Positions 9,300-18,277 of a stretch of 64,000 bases of DNA are shown piece by piece (within the stretch, counting starts at the first letter, position 1; the number at the start of each line of letters is the position of its first letter). The notes under the pieces were generated by a model. It was not told where the DNA came from. It did not search any database and was given only the letters and a program-made list of their open reading frames with translations. The stretch covers positions 1 through 64,000 of the forward strand of contig NZ_JARBFX010000008.1 of assembly GCF_028863665.1 (NCBI RefSeq), read 5' to 3'. Position numbers and translations under genes: made by a program. The stretch comes from Aquabacter sediminis. GTDB taxonomy: Bacteria; Pseudomonadota; Alphaproteobacteria; Rhizobiales; Xanthobacteraceae.

Positions 9300-9845
9300 T
9301 CAACGACTTGCGGTGCCCAGCAGCGCGCGCAGCGACTCCCGTGACCCGCCCCATTGCACGTCAGCTATGCGCCATCCATCGGCCGTCATGGTCAATTTGT
9401 AGGTGATGAGCTTGGGCTCGTCGAAGTTCAGGAAGCGGGCGGTGACGGTGGCTTCCTTGGGCGAGAGAGCGGTGGTGGCAAGTGTAACCCGGTCGATCTC
9501 GAAATCCTGCCCATCCACGAAGGGATCGAAATTCAGCCGGGGATCGCCGCGTTTCCCATCCGCCACCAGGAGCTTGGCCAGAACCGCATCGAAATAGGCG
9601 CGGGTGGTCGCGGGCGCGGTGTAGTCGAAGGGGATGAGCCGCTCCGGCTCGGTCTCCAGATAGTGCTTGTAGATGTCGCGGACCACCGTTTCAGGTGTTC
9701 CATTCGCCGCCGGCGCGGCCACCATTGGCGTGGACCACACCGCCGCCAGCAGGCAAGCCAGCGCCGCGATGACGGCCCGTCCCCGCCATCCCCATCCTTC
9801 CACACCCGCTCTTCTCCGCCCGGCCGTGCACCGCTCCACGTCCAT
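9300..9845 (-). CDS. DUF3828-like exported protein
   Basis: The 181-residue protein has an N-terminal hydrophobic segment (AVIAALACLLAAVWS) ending at a signal-peptidase-like AAPAAN. The following domain (TPETVVRDIYKHYL...) ends in TADGWRIADVQWGG, typical of DUF3828/NTF2-like periplasmic proteins of unknown role. GGGAAGGGG upstream supports the 9845 start; a frame extending to 9911 is possible. It lies downstream of and codirectional with nothing obvious. Confidence 0.7.
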   Translation of the reverse strand: MDVERCTAGRRRAGVEGWGWRGRAVIAALACLLAAVWSTPMVAAPAANGTPETVVRDIYKHYLETEPERLIPFDYTAPATTRAYFDAVLAKLLVADGKRGDPRLNFDPFVDGQDFEIDRVTLATTALSPKEATVTARFLNFDEPKLITYKLTMTADGWRIADVQWGGSRESLRALLGTASR

Positions 9846-10012
9846 CCCCTTCCCAAAGATCTGGCGGCCAACGGCTTTCCGCCGCCGGTTCCGCAAAGCC
9901 CCCGCCATCATGCGCCAGCTGCAATGCTGCCCCGCACGCCTTAAGGATCATTTATGCGTTGACAAGTATGAACAACTGGTCGCTTCGGCCGCGACTCGGA
10001 TACATTGATGCC

Positions 10013-10315
10013 ATGTATGCTCTGAAGCACCGCGCCCCGGACCCCAGTCCGATCGAAGCTGCCACCCAGCGGCTGCATGCCGCGCTGGACGCGCTCACCG
10101 CGGCGCTCGACCGGCGCAAGGACATGGACCGGCACCAGGAAGCCCTGCTGGCCCAGCTTCACGCCATGAGCAATGACCGCGCGCGGCTCGCCGCAGAGCT
10201 CGATGCCGCCCGCGAGCAGTCGCAGGCCCTCGGCGAGGTGGGCGAGGAAGTGGGCCGGCGGCTCGACGTGGCCATGGGCACCATCCGCGACGTGCTCGCC
10301 ACCCACGGCGGATGA
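10013..10315 (+). CDS. DUF4164 coiled-coil protein
   Basis: The 100-residue protein is almost entirely alpha-helical and heptad-like (ATQRLHAALDALTAALDRRK, then MSNDRARLAAELDAAREQSQ), matching the small DUF4164 family of alphaproteobacteria. It directly precedes zapA with overlapping stop/start (ATGA), so a link to the division ring is likely but unproven. In-frame starts at 9968 (ATG) and 9959 (TTG) are alternatives. Confidence 0.75.
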   Translation: MYALKHRAPDPSPIEAATQRLHAALDALTAALDRRKDMDRHQEALLAQLHAMSNDRARLAAELDAAREQSQALGEVGEEVGRRLDVAMGTIRDVLATHGG

Positions 10316-10701
10316 CCATGGCCCAGGTGAGCGTCAACATCGCGGGACGTCATTACCGGATGGCGTGTGACGAGGGTCAGGAAGAACACCTGATGCGCCT
10401 CGCCAAGGACATTGACAGCCGCATCGGCCAGTTGCGCACCGCGTTCGGCGAGATCGGCGACCAGCGGCTGACCGTCATGGCGGCGGTGACCATCGCGGAC
10501 GAGCTCCACGAGGCCCGCGCCCGCATTCGCGCTTTGGAGAGCGACCTGGAAGGCCAGCGCGACGCCCGCGCCTCCGCCCTCGCCCGCCTGGAAGCGGGCG
10601 AAGAGGCCGTCGCCCGCACCATAGACGAGGTGGCCGAGCGCCTGGAGCGCCTTGCCCGAGACATCACCCCGGCGCCCGTCACCACCATCGGGATGGGGTG
10701 A
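10312..10701 (+). CDS. zapA: Cell division protein ZapA
   Basis: The 129-residue protein has the ZapA N-terminal domain (VSVNIAGRHYRMACDEGQEE, LAKDIDSRI, DQRLTVMAAVTIADEL) and a C-terminal coiled coil. ZapA binds FtsZ and bundles protofilaments at mid-cell. It overlaps the DUF4164 gene by four bases. In this bacterial group zapA is normally followed by 6S RNA and 5-formyl-THF cyclo-ligase; here a methyltransferase gene is interposed. Confidence 0.92.
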   Translation: MTMAQVSVNIAGRHYRMACDEGQEEHLMRLAKDIDSRIGQLRTAFGEIGDQRLTVMAAVTIADELHEARARIRALESDLEGQRDARASALARLEAGEEAVARTIDEVAERLERLARDITPAPVTTIGMG

Positions 10702-10704
10702 GCT

Positions 10705-11538
10705 TCACACCTCGGCGACGAAGATCAGCACGGCGGCCAATTCCGCAGCACGGATGCCAAAACGGCGAGATGCGCGACCAACGAAATAACATCGGGAGAA
10801 ACCCGCTTGGCGGGTCCAGTCCAGAATCTCCCATCCGGGAATGGTGAACACGAGACTCCCCTTTTCCGGGTCAGCCGGGTTGCCGTGATACTCGGGCTCT
10901 TGCAGATGGACCAGTTTTCCATCCTGCAACTCAGCCTTCACCATGGACTTTTCCTGGCCATAGAAAAACGGAAAGGTACCGATGATGCGGCCGCCCGGCC
11001 GTAGAATACGACGTGCTTCGCGCAACTTGGCGTGGACATCGGGGACATGCTCAAGAACCTCGCATGTCACGTAGAGATCAAATGTCCCGTCCTGAAATGT
11101 AAGGGCCGTCACGTCTTCATGTCGGACGCCGGGATTGAGGGCCTTGGCCTCCTCGGTCGGCAAATACTCGCTGCCGGTGAAGCGCACCGGAAGCCGGTGT
11201 GAAAGAGTTGCCGCCAACGGCGTCAAAGCCTCAGGAGCATACACGTCTAATGGGTGACCAGCGTCGGTCAGGAAGGTCAGGATTTCATCCAAGACGGCCC
11301 GGATTCTAGCATTATGCCCGCCGAAACTGATGGTCTCACGATAGTTTTGGCTTGCTATTTCAATGTCGTGCGGCACTGCCCAGCCCAGGCATGGATCTTC
11401 TAGCCCAACGGCTCGCACAGAGGAAAGGTAGCGGCCAGTATAACCCGGGTCGGTGAGCCACGCCTCAGACTCAAACCAAGCCCTAAAATCTTCCAACGCA
11501 CCGAGGATCTGTCGAACCTCATGCCACCTCTCCGCCAT
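10705..11538 (-). CDS. Class I SAM-dependent methyltransferase, probably acquired
   Basis: The 277-residue protein carries a Methyltransf_11-type domain: FTGSEYLP, the DLYVTCEVLEHVPDV motif and ILRPGGRIIGTFPF. The SAM-binding strand around LDVYAPEA is not the classic E/DxGxGxG and is diverged. A GAGGGGGG ribosome site precedes the ATG at 11538. GC content is visibly lower (33 of 60 bases in one stretch counted by eye) than in zapA or the genes after it. It sits, in reverse orientation, inside a normally tight zapA-6S-5-FCL order. Both facts suggest horizontal acquisition. The substrate is unknown. Confidence 0.75.
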   Translation of the reverse strand: MAERWHEVRQILGALEDFRAWFESEAWLTDPGYTGRYLSSVRAVGLEDPCLGWAVPHDIEIASQNYRETISFGGHNARIRAVLDEILTFLTDAGHPLDVYAPEALTPLAATLSHRLPVRFTGSEYLPTEEAKALNPGVRHEDVTALTFQDGTFDLYVTCEVLEHVPDVHAKLREARRILRPGGRIIGTFPFFYGQEKSMVKAELQDGKLVHLQEPEYHGNPADPEKGSLVFTIPGWEILDWTRQAGFSRCYFVGRASRRFGIRAAELAAVLIFVAEV

Positions 11539-11685
11539 AAGCCCCCCCTCTGCGAAAAGATACACATGTTTAACACTTACATGGGGGCCAATACCACCCT
11601 AAAAAGAGAGACGACCAGATGCAACCGCGGGCGAAGCCATTCATCACCCCTGGCGCTTCACGCCATTCGCCCCTACATTGGTCTC

Positions 11686-11846
11686 AAGGCGGGGCTGTGG
11701 GGTTCGTTTTGGAGACTTTTCCCCGGGGCCTTATCGATCCTTAAGGGAGCTGTTCCTGACCTCGCCCCTGGGCTTGGACAAACGGCGCCCACCTACGTTG
11801 TAGGTTTCCCGGGATCGACCTCCGACGGCTTTTGCGGCTCCGCCCC
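11686..11846 (+). ncRNA. ssrS: 6S RNA
   Basis: This is a G/C-rich transcript-like segment just upstream of 5-formyl-THF cyclo-ligase, the conserved location of 6S RNA. The ends GGCGGGGCT (11688-11696) and GGCTCCGCC (11836-11844) pair over nine positions (allowing G-U) as a closing stem. The interior has GGGGTTCGTTTT on the 5' side and CTTGGACAAACGGCGCCCAC on the 3' side, resembling alphaproteobacterial 6S RNAs as I remember them. 6S RNA mimics an open promoter and sequesters the housekeeping RNA polymerase in stationary phase. Ends are approximate. Confidence 0.75.
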
Positions 11847-11873
11847 ATCTCATTCTTCTTCTTCGTGCGCCCC

Positions 11874-12470
11874 ATGACCCCGCTGCCGCCCTCCGACGCC
11901 GCCGAAAAGGCGCGCCTGCGCACAGAGGTGCTGAAGCGCCGGGCCGCCATGGGGCCGGATGCCCGCGCCACCGCCTCGGTGCTCGCCGCCGGCAACGCGC
12001 CCGCGCTCCTGGGTTCGGTCGCCGGGCGGGTCGTGTCTCTGTTTGCCCCCTTCCGTGACGAGATCGACACCGCTCCGCTTGCCGCCGTCTTGTGGGAGGC
12101 GGGGGCGGAGGTCGCCCTGCCGGTGGTGGTGGACCGCGCCTCGCCCTTGCTCTTCCGCCGCTGGCGGCCAGGGGACGTGCTGGAACCGGTGGGCGCCTAT
12201 CGTATCCCCACCCCCTCCGCCCTCCAGCCGGAGGTGGTGCCGCAGGATCTCATCGTGCCGCTGGCCGCCTTCGACCGGCGCGGCTATCGCATCGGCTATG
12301 GCGCGGGCCATTATGACCGGACGCTGGCTCTGCTGCGCGCCCATGGTCCGGTGCGCGCCTTCGGCTATGCATTTGCCTGCCAGGAAGTGGACCACGTTCC
12401 CGCCGAACCCCATGACGAAAGGGTGGAGGGAATGATAACGGAAGAGCGCGTTTTCACCTGCGGCGAGTAG
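11874..12470 (+). CDS. fau: 5-formyltetrahydrofolate cyclo-ligase
   Basis: The 198-residue protein converts 5-formyl-THF to 5,10-methenyl-THF using ATP. Signatures are the basic N-terminus KARLRTEVLKRRAAM and the C-terminal DLIVPLAAFDRRGYRIGYGAGHYDRTLA. It lies immediately downstream of the 6S RNA, an arrangement shared with many proteobacteria where the two can be co-transcribed, and is one base short of the next gene. Confidence 0.92.
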   Translation: MTPLPPSDAAEKARLRTEVLKRRAAMGPDARATASVLAAGNAPALLGSVAGRVVSLFAPFRDEIDTAPLAAVLWEAGAEVALPVVVDRASPLLFRRWRPGDVLEPVGAYRIPTPSALQPEVVPQDLIVPLAAFDRRGYRIGYGAGHYDRTLALLRAHGPVRAFGYAFACQEVDHVPAEPHDERVEGMITEERVFTCGE

Positions 12471-12471
12471 C

Positions 12472-13296
12472 ATGCGCATTCTCTTCCTTGGCGATGTGGT
12501 CGGCCGTCCCGGCCGCGAGGTCGTCACTGCCCATCTGCCGGGCCTCGTTTCCGGCTGGAAGCTCGATCTCGTGGTGGTCAATGGGGAGAATGCCGCCGGC
12601 GGGTTCGGCATCACCGAAGCCATCTATGAGGATCTGCGCGCCGCCGGCGCCGATGCGGTGACGCTGGGCAACCACGCCTTCGACCAGCGCGAGGCCCTCG
12701 TCTTCATCGAGCGCGTCGACCGGCTGGTGCGCCCCGCCAATTATCCCGCCGGGACCCCCGGCCGGGGGGCGGTGCTGGTGGAGGCCAAGAATGGCGCCCG
12801 GGTGCTGGTGGCCAATGTGATGGGCCGCACCTTCATGGACCCGCTGGATGATCCCTTCGCCGCCGTGGACCGGCTGCTGGACGGGGCGGAACTGGGACAC
12901 ATGGTGGATGCGGTGCTGGTGGACTTCCACGCCGAGACCACTTCCGAGAAGCAGGCCTTCGGCTTTCATTGCGACGGCCGGGCGAGCCTGGTGGTGGGAA
13001 CCCACACCCATGTGCCCACCGCCGACCATCGCATCCTGCCCGGCGGCACCGCCTTCATGACCGATGTGGGCATGTGCGGGGCCTATGACGGCGTCATCGG
13101 CATGGACAAGGAAGAGCCGCTGCGCCGCTTCACCCGCAAGATCGGCGCCGGCCGGTTCGAGCCAGCAAGCGGCCCCGCAACGCTGTCGGGGGTGGCGGTG
13201 GAGACGGACGATGCCACCGGCCTCGCGATCAAGGTGGCGCCGGTGCGCATCGGTGGTGCGCTCAGCCCGGCGCGGCCGGACTTCTGGCAAGGCTGA
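12472..13296 (+). CDS. ymdB: YmdB/TIGR00282-type metallophosphoesterase
   Basis: The 274-residue protein has the calcineurin-like metal-binding signature in the family-specific form MRILFLGDVVGRPGR, VVNGENAAGGFGI, TLGNHAFDQ and GTHTHVPTADHRIL. The family hydrolyses 2',3'-cyclic nucleotides in the studied cases. It starts one base after the cyclo-ligase stop, so the two are an operon. Confidence 0.9.
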   Translation: MRILFLGDVVGRPGREVVTAHLPGLVSGWKLDLVVVNGENAAGGFGITEAIYEDLRAAGADAVTLGNHAFDQREALVFIERVDRLVRPANYPAGTPGRGAVLVEAKNGARVLVANVMGRTFMDPLDDPFAAVDRLLDGAELGHMVDAVLVDFHAETTSEKQAFGFHCDGRASLVVGTHTHVPTADHRILPGGTAFMTDVGMCGAYDGVIGMDKEEPLRRFTRKIGAGRFEPASGPATLSGVAVETDDATGLAIKVAPVRIGGALSPARPDFWQG

Positions 13297-13522
13297 CGGG
13301 CCGCCGGGCACGACCCTGCGCCGACAAAAGGGCGCGCAGGGCTTCCTTGCCCTTTCCCCGCCCGCCGCCCTATAAGGCGCCACGGGCGCCGACCGGGCCG
13401 GAGCGGGGCAAGACCCTCCTGGCCCCCTCGGCCCCCGCACGAGCAATCGACACCAACAGGCCGGCCCGGGCGGCGCCGCATGAGGCGGTGCGCGGGGCCG
13501 CCCCAAAAACCCGGAGGCGGCC

Positions 13523-14272
13523 ATGGCCGGACATTCACAATTCAAGAACATCATGCACCGCAAGGGGCGGCAGGATGCCATGCGCTCCAAGCTGTTCTCC
13601 AAGCTGGCGCGCGAAATCACCGTCTCGGCCAAGATGGGCCTGCCCGACCCCAACATGAACCCGCGCCTGCGCGCCGCCATCCTTGCGGCCCGTGCGGAAA
13701 ACATGCCGAAGGACAATATCGAGCGCGCCATCAAGAAGGCCGCCGGCGGCGACAGCGAGAATTACGAAGAGATCCGCTATGAGGGCTACGGCCCCGGCGG
13801 CGTCGCCGTGATCGTCGAGGCGCTCACCGACAATCGCAACCGCACGGCGGGCGAGGTGCGCTCCTATTTCACCAAGTCCGGCGGCAACCTGGCCGAGACG
13901 GGTGCCGTGTCCTTCATGTTCGATCGCGTCGGCCTGATCGAATATGCCGCCGACAAGGCGAGCGAGGATGCGATCATGGAAGCCGCCATCGATGCGGGCG
14001 CAGACGACGTGTCTTCGTCCGAGGATGGTCATGAGGTGGTGTGCGCCGCCGATGCCCTCGCGGAGGTGCAGCGGGCGCTGGAAGCCAAGTTCGGCGAGCC
14101 CAGCAAGGCGCGCCTGGTGTGGAAGCCGCAGAACACCGTTGCGGTGGACGACGAGACCGCCGAGAAGCTGCTGCGCCTCGTCGAAAACCTCGAGGACAAT
14201 GACGACGTCCAGAACGTGACGGCCAATTTCGAGATGTCCGAGGCGATGCTCGCCAAGATGAGCGGCGAGTGA
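13523..14272 (+). CDS. yebC: YebC/PmpR family protein
   Basis: The 249-residue protein starts [18 protein letters not shown] and carries [28 protein letters not shown] and [10 protein letters not shown], which are diagnostic of YebC. Family members act as transcription regulators or, as shown recently for some, as translation factors that help ribosomes through proline stretches. A GGAGG site precedes the ATG. A strong bidirectional terminator follows 60 bases later. Confidence 0.95.
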   Translation: MAGHSQFKNIMHRKGRQDAMRSKLFSKLAREITVSAKMGLPDPNMNPRLRAAILAARAENMPKDNIERAIKKAAGGDSENYEEIRYEGYGPGGVAVIVEALTDNRNRTAGEVRSYFTKSGGNLAETGAVSFMFDRVGLIEYAADKASEDAIMEAAIDAGADDVSSSEDGHEVVCAADALAEVQRALEAKFGEPSKARLVWKPQNTVAVDDETAEKLLRLVENLEDNDDVQNVTANFEMSEAMLAKMSGE

Positions 14273-14330
14273 CGTCGCGGGGGCCTGGCGCCCCCGTATT
14301 GGCGCCCCCCCCCCAAGACGGATTGCCGCC

Positions 14331-14371
14331 AAAAGAAAAGGCCGCCGGTTCGCCCGGCGGCCTTTTCTTTT
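14331..14371. terminator. Perfect 18-bp bidirectional terminator
   Basis: The arms at 14331-14348 and 14354-14371 (AAAAGAAAAGGCCGCCGG and its exact complement, loop TTCGC) give T-rich tails on both strands. It ends yebC on the plus strand and the MerR gene on the minus strand. Confidence 0.92.
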
Positions 14372-14488
14372 GCGGTGTCCCCTGCAGAAGGACCCGCCGT
14401 TTCGATGGCGTCGTATTGACGGGAGCGGGATGGCCATCAGCGGCGCCCGTCCGTCATTGCCACTGGCCGGGCCCGCCCGACCGATCGG

Positions 14489-14917
14489 TCAGGCCGCGGC
14501 GAGGCGCTCGGCGGTTTCCTGCAGCTCGGCGATGGCCGCGTCGATCTCCTGGCGCTGGCGCTGGAGCTGGGTGAGCTGGGACAGGCAGCGCTCGCGGGTG
14601 AGCGCAAGGCCACGGCCGCCGGCGGACTTCTCATGCGCGGCAACCAGGGAGCGGATCTCGGCGAGGGTGAAACCGAGGCGCTTGCCCTTCAAGATCACGG
14701 TGAGGCGATCACGGTCGGCAGCGGAATAGAGGCGGGCGAGACCTTCCCGGCGGGGGGAGAGGAGACCCTTGTCCTCGTAGAAGCGCAGGGCGCGCAGGGT
14801 GACACCGAAATCGCGGGCGAGGTCACCGATAGTGTACACCTCTTCGCCAAGCGGGCCACGTTCGTAGCTCTCGGCCCGGATCGACCGGTCGCGCACCGGG
14901 AAAGCGTTCAATTCCAT
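14489..14917 (-). CDS. MerR family transcriptional regulator
   Basis: The 142-residue protein has the MerR winged helix: VYTIGDLARDFGVTLRALRF followed by YEDKGLLSPRREG and ARLYSAADRDRL, then a long C-terminal coiled coil. No Cys-rich metal site is present, so it is unlikely to be a metal sensor. An AGGAG site supports the 14917 ATG; a GTG at 14923 is the alternative. It reads away from the PodJ-like gene. Its effector and targets are unknown. Confidence 0.85.
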   Translation of the reverse strand: MELNAFPVRDRSIRAESYERGPLGEEVYTIGDLARDFGVTLRALRFYEDKGLLSPRREGLARLYSAADRDRLTVILKGKRLGFTLAEIRSLVAAHEKSAGGRGLALTRERCLSQLTQLQRQRQEIDAAIAELQETAERLAAA

Positions 14918-14923
14918 CCGCAC

Positions 14924-15271
14924 TCTCCTAAAGAGGGCTGGTGGGCTGTCGGCCCACCGGGATTGTCAAACACGAGGGATGTCACGACCCGGGAGGTATC
15001 GCTGCCACTCGCCACGCCACACGACGCACAGGCCGCCTGACGCACCGACAGGAGTTAGGCACAATCTTGCGGCAGCGGGAGAAGGTTGCAGGCTCCCTTA
15101 GGGAAAGTAACGGTTACCTGACCCCCATTTGGGGGGCGAAAAGCATTGTGAGCACAGGAAAACGCCGTCCGGCCCCGTACGGTTAACGCACCGTTTACCA
15201 AACCGGCCAAAAACTCCCTCCATCGATTCTCGGCGGCATCAGGCCGCCTTGTTCCGGGTGAGGAAGCGGCC
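14924..15271. other. Intergenic region between MerR and PodJ-like genes
   Basis: This 350-base spacer holds the divergent promoters. Visible elements are a 7-bp hairpin (14940-14958), a GTAACGGTTAC dyad, a CCCCCATTTGGGGG dyad, and TTAACGCACCGTTTACC about 90 bases before the PodJ-like start. The last resembles a degenerate CtrA site (TTAA-N7-TTAAC), which would suit a polarity gene, but the match is weak. Confidence 0.35.
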
Positions 15272-17548
15272 ATGGAGCTTGCACGCACGGCCCCGCAGGA
15301 CGAACAGCAGCCCGCCGGAGGTGCGGCCGAAGGGACTGTGGCCCCCGCCGAGACCGGCGCGGCGCAGCCCTTGCCCTTCGCCCGTGGCGCCCTCGACAAG
15401 CTGCGCCAGGACGTGGTCCAGATGCGCCAACGCATGCGGGAAGATGCCGCCGCCCGGGCCGCCTCCGCACCCGCCCCGGCGCCCGCTCCAGTTCCCGCAC
15501 CCGCTCCCGCGGCGGTCCGGCAGCCCCCCCAGGCCCGCCCGAAGGGCGAGGTCAATCCCTGGATCCTGGCCGAGCGGCTGGCCACGGAGCTGGACGCCGT
15601 GCGCGCCGATCTCGCCATGCTGCGGGCCTCCGATCGCTCCGAAGCGCTGGCCGGCGCCATCGACGCGCTGGGCCGCAAGATCGACCTCATCAACGCCAAG
15701 GCCCTGGACCCTGTGGCCCTTGCCCGTCTGGAACGCCAGACTGGCGAACTGAAGCTCGCCGTCTCCGATGCGGTGGCCCGGGCAGGCACACAGTCCCTGT
15801 CCGCCGAGGCGGTACAGGCGGCGGCCGTGGAAGCCGCCCGTGCGGCCGCTCGCGAAGAGGCGGCCCGGCATCAGCCCGGCGGCGATGCCGCTGCCTTGCA
15901 CGACCGTCTTCACGCCCTCGCCGAGCATCTCGCCGCCCTTTCGGCTGAAGGCGGCCTGGGCCAGCTCGGCGCGCAAGTCGGCCTGCTGGTGGAGCGGATC
16001 GATTCGGGGACGCTCATGGACACCGAGGCGCTCTCGCCGCTGGTGGACGTGATCGAGCGCCACATGGTCACGCTCACGGAACGGGTGGTGGACACCCATC
16101 AGCGCCTCTCGCGGCTCGACCATATCGAGGATGCCCTGGAGCGGCTGGGCGATGAGATGGCCCATCTGCGCCATGCCTCGGCGCAGATTTCCACCGAGGC
16201 CGTGCAGGCGGTGGCCCTGCGCCTGTCCGCCCGCGACGATGCGCCGGCCCTGATCGGCCTGAAGCGGAGCCTTGCGGCGCTAGAGGCCCGGCAGATCGAG
16301 TTCGAGAGCCGCACCGAAGACCTTCTGGTACGGGAACTGGAACTGGGCCTGAAGGAATTGGTGGACGTGCAGGTGGTGCGTCCCGACGCGTCCGCCGGCG
16401 TGGGCGCGCCGGCGCAGGACGCCGCCCCCACCCCTACCCCCACCGCTGGGCCGGGCGGGGAGGCGACCCGGTCCTGGCCCATCCAGGTGTCGGCCGAGAA
16501 GATGGCGCCGGAAGTCATGCCTCCCGACATCCGCTCGCCCCAGGCCGGCCGCCTCGAGCGGGCCTCCAGCTTCAATCTGGACCGCCGCGTGTTCGAGGTG
16601 GCGCTCGGCGACCCCATGGCCGAAACCCATGACGCGCCGTCCATCGACTGGGTGGCGGCGGCCGAGCGGGCGGAGGTGATCGAGGCCCGCGAGAAGCCGC
16701 GCAAGCGGCGGCTCAGCCGCTTCGCGCTGTTCGGGCGCGCCGCCATGGTGGTGGCGGTGCTTGCGGTGGGCGGAGTGGCAGTGCTCCAGATTCTGGGCGC
16801 CAACCCGCTCCAGGCCGGCCTGGCGGCGCGGGGCCAGGTGGCGGCCAATCCTGCGGACGCCGCCCCGCCGGTGGCCGCGCCCGATCTGTCCCGCCTGCCC
16901 GCCGCCGTCGGCCCGGCCCCGCTGCGCACGGCGGCGGAAGCGGGCGATGCGGATGCGGCTTATGAGGTGGGCTTGCGCTACGCGGAAGGAAAGGGTGTCG
17001 CCGCCAACCAGCAATCGGCGGTGCGCTGGCTCACCTTCGCCACCGCGAAGGGCTCGGTGCCCGCAGCCTATCGTCTGGCCCTGATCCAGGAGAACAGCCT
17101 GCGCAACCTCCAGGAGGCCAAGCGGCTTTATGAATGGGCAGCGGTAAAGGGCAATGTGGCCGCCATGCATGCCTTGGGCGTGCTCGCCTCCGGCGGGACC
17201 GAGGGCAAGGCCGACTGGAGCGAGGCGGTGACCTGGTTCCGCAAGGCGGCCGAGCTGGGCTACCGGGACAGCCAGCACAATCTGGGCGTCATCTATGCCC
17301 GCGGCTTTGCCGGCCAGACCGACCTTCCCGAAGCCTATAAGTGGTTTACCGTGGCGGCCGGCCAGGGCGATACGGACAGCGCCCGCAAGCGCGACGAGGC
17401 CGGCGCCCGGCTCGATCCCACCATCGCCGCCAAGGCCAAGGCGGCGGCGGCCACCTTCGTGCCGGCATCCCCCAACCGGCAGGCCAATTCCGTGATGCCG
17501 CGCCCGGAATGGGACGGCACCGAGGACCGCCCCTCAGCCGCCAGCTGA
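15272..17548 (+). CDS. PodJ-like polar localisation protein (coiled coil, one TM, Sel1 repeats)
   Basis: The 758-residue protein has a cytoplasmic N-terminal half of heptad-like helices (about 90-380) after a Pro/Ala-rich linker. A basic patch and a single membrane span (AMVVAVLAVGGVAVLQIL) follow at about 490-508. The periplasmic part contains Sel1 repeats (about 550-700), for example AAYEVGLRYAEGKGV and SQHNLGVIYARGFA. This is the architecture of PodJ, the polar organising factor of Caulobacter and rhizobia. The peptidoglycan-binding domain at the PodJ C-terminus is not seen; the protein ends in a short Pro-rich tail. The identification is by architecture only. Confidence 0.65.
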   Translation: MELARTAPQDEQQPAGGAAEGTVAPAETGAAQPLPFARGALDKLRQDVVQMRQRMREDAAARAASAPAPAPAPVPAPAPAAVRQPPQARPKGEVNPWILAERLATELDAVRADLAMLRASDRSEALAGAIDALGRKIDLINAKALDPVALARLERQTGELKLAVSDAVARAGTQSLSAEAVQAAAVEAARAAAREEAARHQPGGDAAALHDRLHALAEHLAALSAEGGLGQLGAQVGLLVERIDSGTLMDTEALSPLVDVIERHMVTLTERVVDTHQRLSRLDHIEDALERLGDEMAHLRHASAQISTEAVQAVALRLSARDDAPALIGLKRSLAALEARQIEFESRTEDLLVRELELGLKELVDVQVVRPDASAGVGAPAQDAAPTPTPTAGPGGEATRSWPIQVSAEKMAPEVMPPDIRSPQAGRLERASSFNLDRRVFEVALGDPMAETHDAPSIDWVAAAERAEVIEAREKPRKRRLSRFALFGRAAMVVAVLAVGGVAVLQILGANPLQAGLAARGQVAANPADAAPPVAAPDLSRLPAAVGPAPLRTAAEAGDADAAYEVGLRYAEGKGVAANQQSAVRWLTFATAKGSVPAAYRLALIQENSLRNLQEAKRLYEWAAVKGNVAAMHALGVLASGGTEGKADWSEAVTWFRKAAELGYRDSQHNLGVIYARGFAGQTDLPEAYKWFTVAAGQGDTDSARKRDEAGARLDPTIAAKAKAAAATFVPASPNRQANSVMPRPEWDGTEDRPSAAS

Positions 17549-17602
17549 TCTTTCGATCAAGGACGTCCACCAAGGACGCCGCCCTCCGCCTGGAGGATTA
17601 GG

Positions 17603-17630
17603 AGACGGCCCCGTTCCATCGGGGCCGTCT
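17603..17630. terminator. Hairpin between convergent genes
   Basis: The arms AGACGGCCCCG and CGGGGCCGTCT form an 11-base perfect stem with loop TTCCAT, between the stops of the PodJ-like and GNAT genes. No T tract follows on either strand, so terminator strength is doubtful. Confidence 0.5.
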
Positions 17631-17671
17631 GCCGTTCAAAGGCCCATTTGGCTCGGGCCGTCCTTGCTTCC

Positions 17672-18277
17672 TCAGGCCGCCTTGGGCGTCGGCAGGAACA
17701 GGTCCAGCATGACGCCCGTGGCCCGGCGCTGCGCCTGGAACATGGCCCCCGCCATGCCGCGCACGTCGGCGGTGGCTTCCTGGGCCAGCGAGACTGCCGT
17801 CGGATAGGGCGCAGTCAGTTCGGCCTGCACCTCGTCGTGCTCGAAGGACAATTCCGCGTCGAACTTGCGCACGATCTGCTGCATGCGGCGGTTATGGGCC
17901 AGGCAGCTCAGATGAAGGCGGCGGATGCCGCGATTGCGGGCAGCCAGGATCGACCGTTCCAGGAGCATCGTGCCAAGGCCCAGATTCTGGAAGGCACTTT
18001 CCACGCTGAAGGCCACTTCCGCGCCTTCGGCCATGATTTCCGAGTCCGGATAAAGCTCGGCGGCGGCGCGCAGCACGCCATCCACATAGGCGCCGTGGAT
18101 GAGGGACCCGGACCGGAACACCCGGGCCGCATAATGATCGATGAACTCGTCCGAGACCGCCGAACAGAACCGGCTGCGGCGGCTTTCAGGGTCGAGCCGC
18201 AGGAGATGATCGCGCAGCATATGCTGCTCTCCGGGCCAGAGTTTGCGAATGATACCCGGTGCCACGGCTTCGCTCAT
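17672..18277 (-). CDS. GNAT family N-acetyltransferase
   Basis: The 201-residue protein has GNAT features. VEVAFSVE-like strand 4 (AEVAFSVESAFQNLGLGTM) is followed by the acetyl-CoA loop and LLERSILAARNRGIRRL. The beginning, DHLLRLDPESRRSRF, is typical of a subgroup sometimes fused to acyl-CoA synthetases or acting on proteins. A GGAG site precedes the ATG. About 160 bases upstream lies the TGCACTGCA dyad, which is shared with the indolepyruvate oxidoreductase promoter. The substrate is unknown. Confidence 0.8.
   Translation of the reverse strand: MSEAVAPGIIRKLWPGEQHMLRDHLLRLDPESRRSRFCSAVSDEFIDHYAARVFRSGSLIHGAYVDGVLRAAAELYPDSEIMAEGAEVAFSVESAFQNLGLGTMLLERSILAARNRGIRRLHLSCLAHNRRMQQIVRKFDAELSFEHDEVQAELTAPYPTAVSLAQEATADVRGMAGAMFQAQRRATGVMLDLFLPTPKAA

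Noticed and set aside
9959-10012. TTGACA at 9959 as a promoter -35
   Set aside because: No acceptable -10 hexamer lies 16-18 bases downstream.
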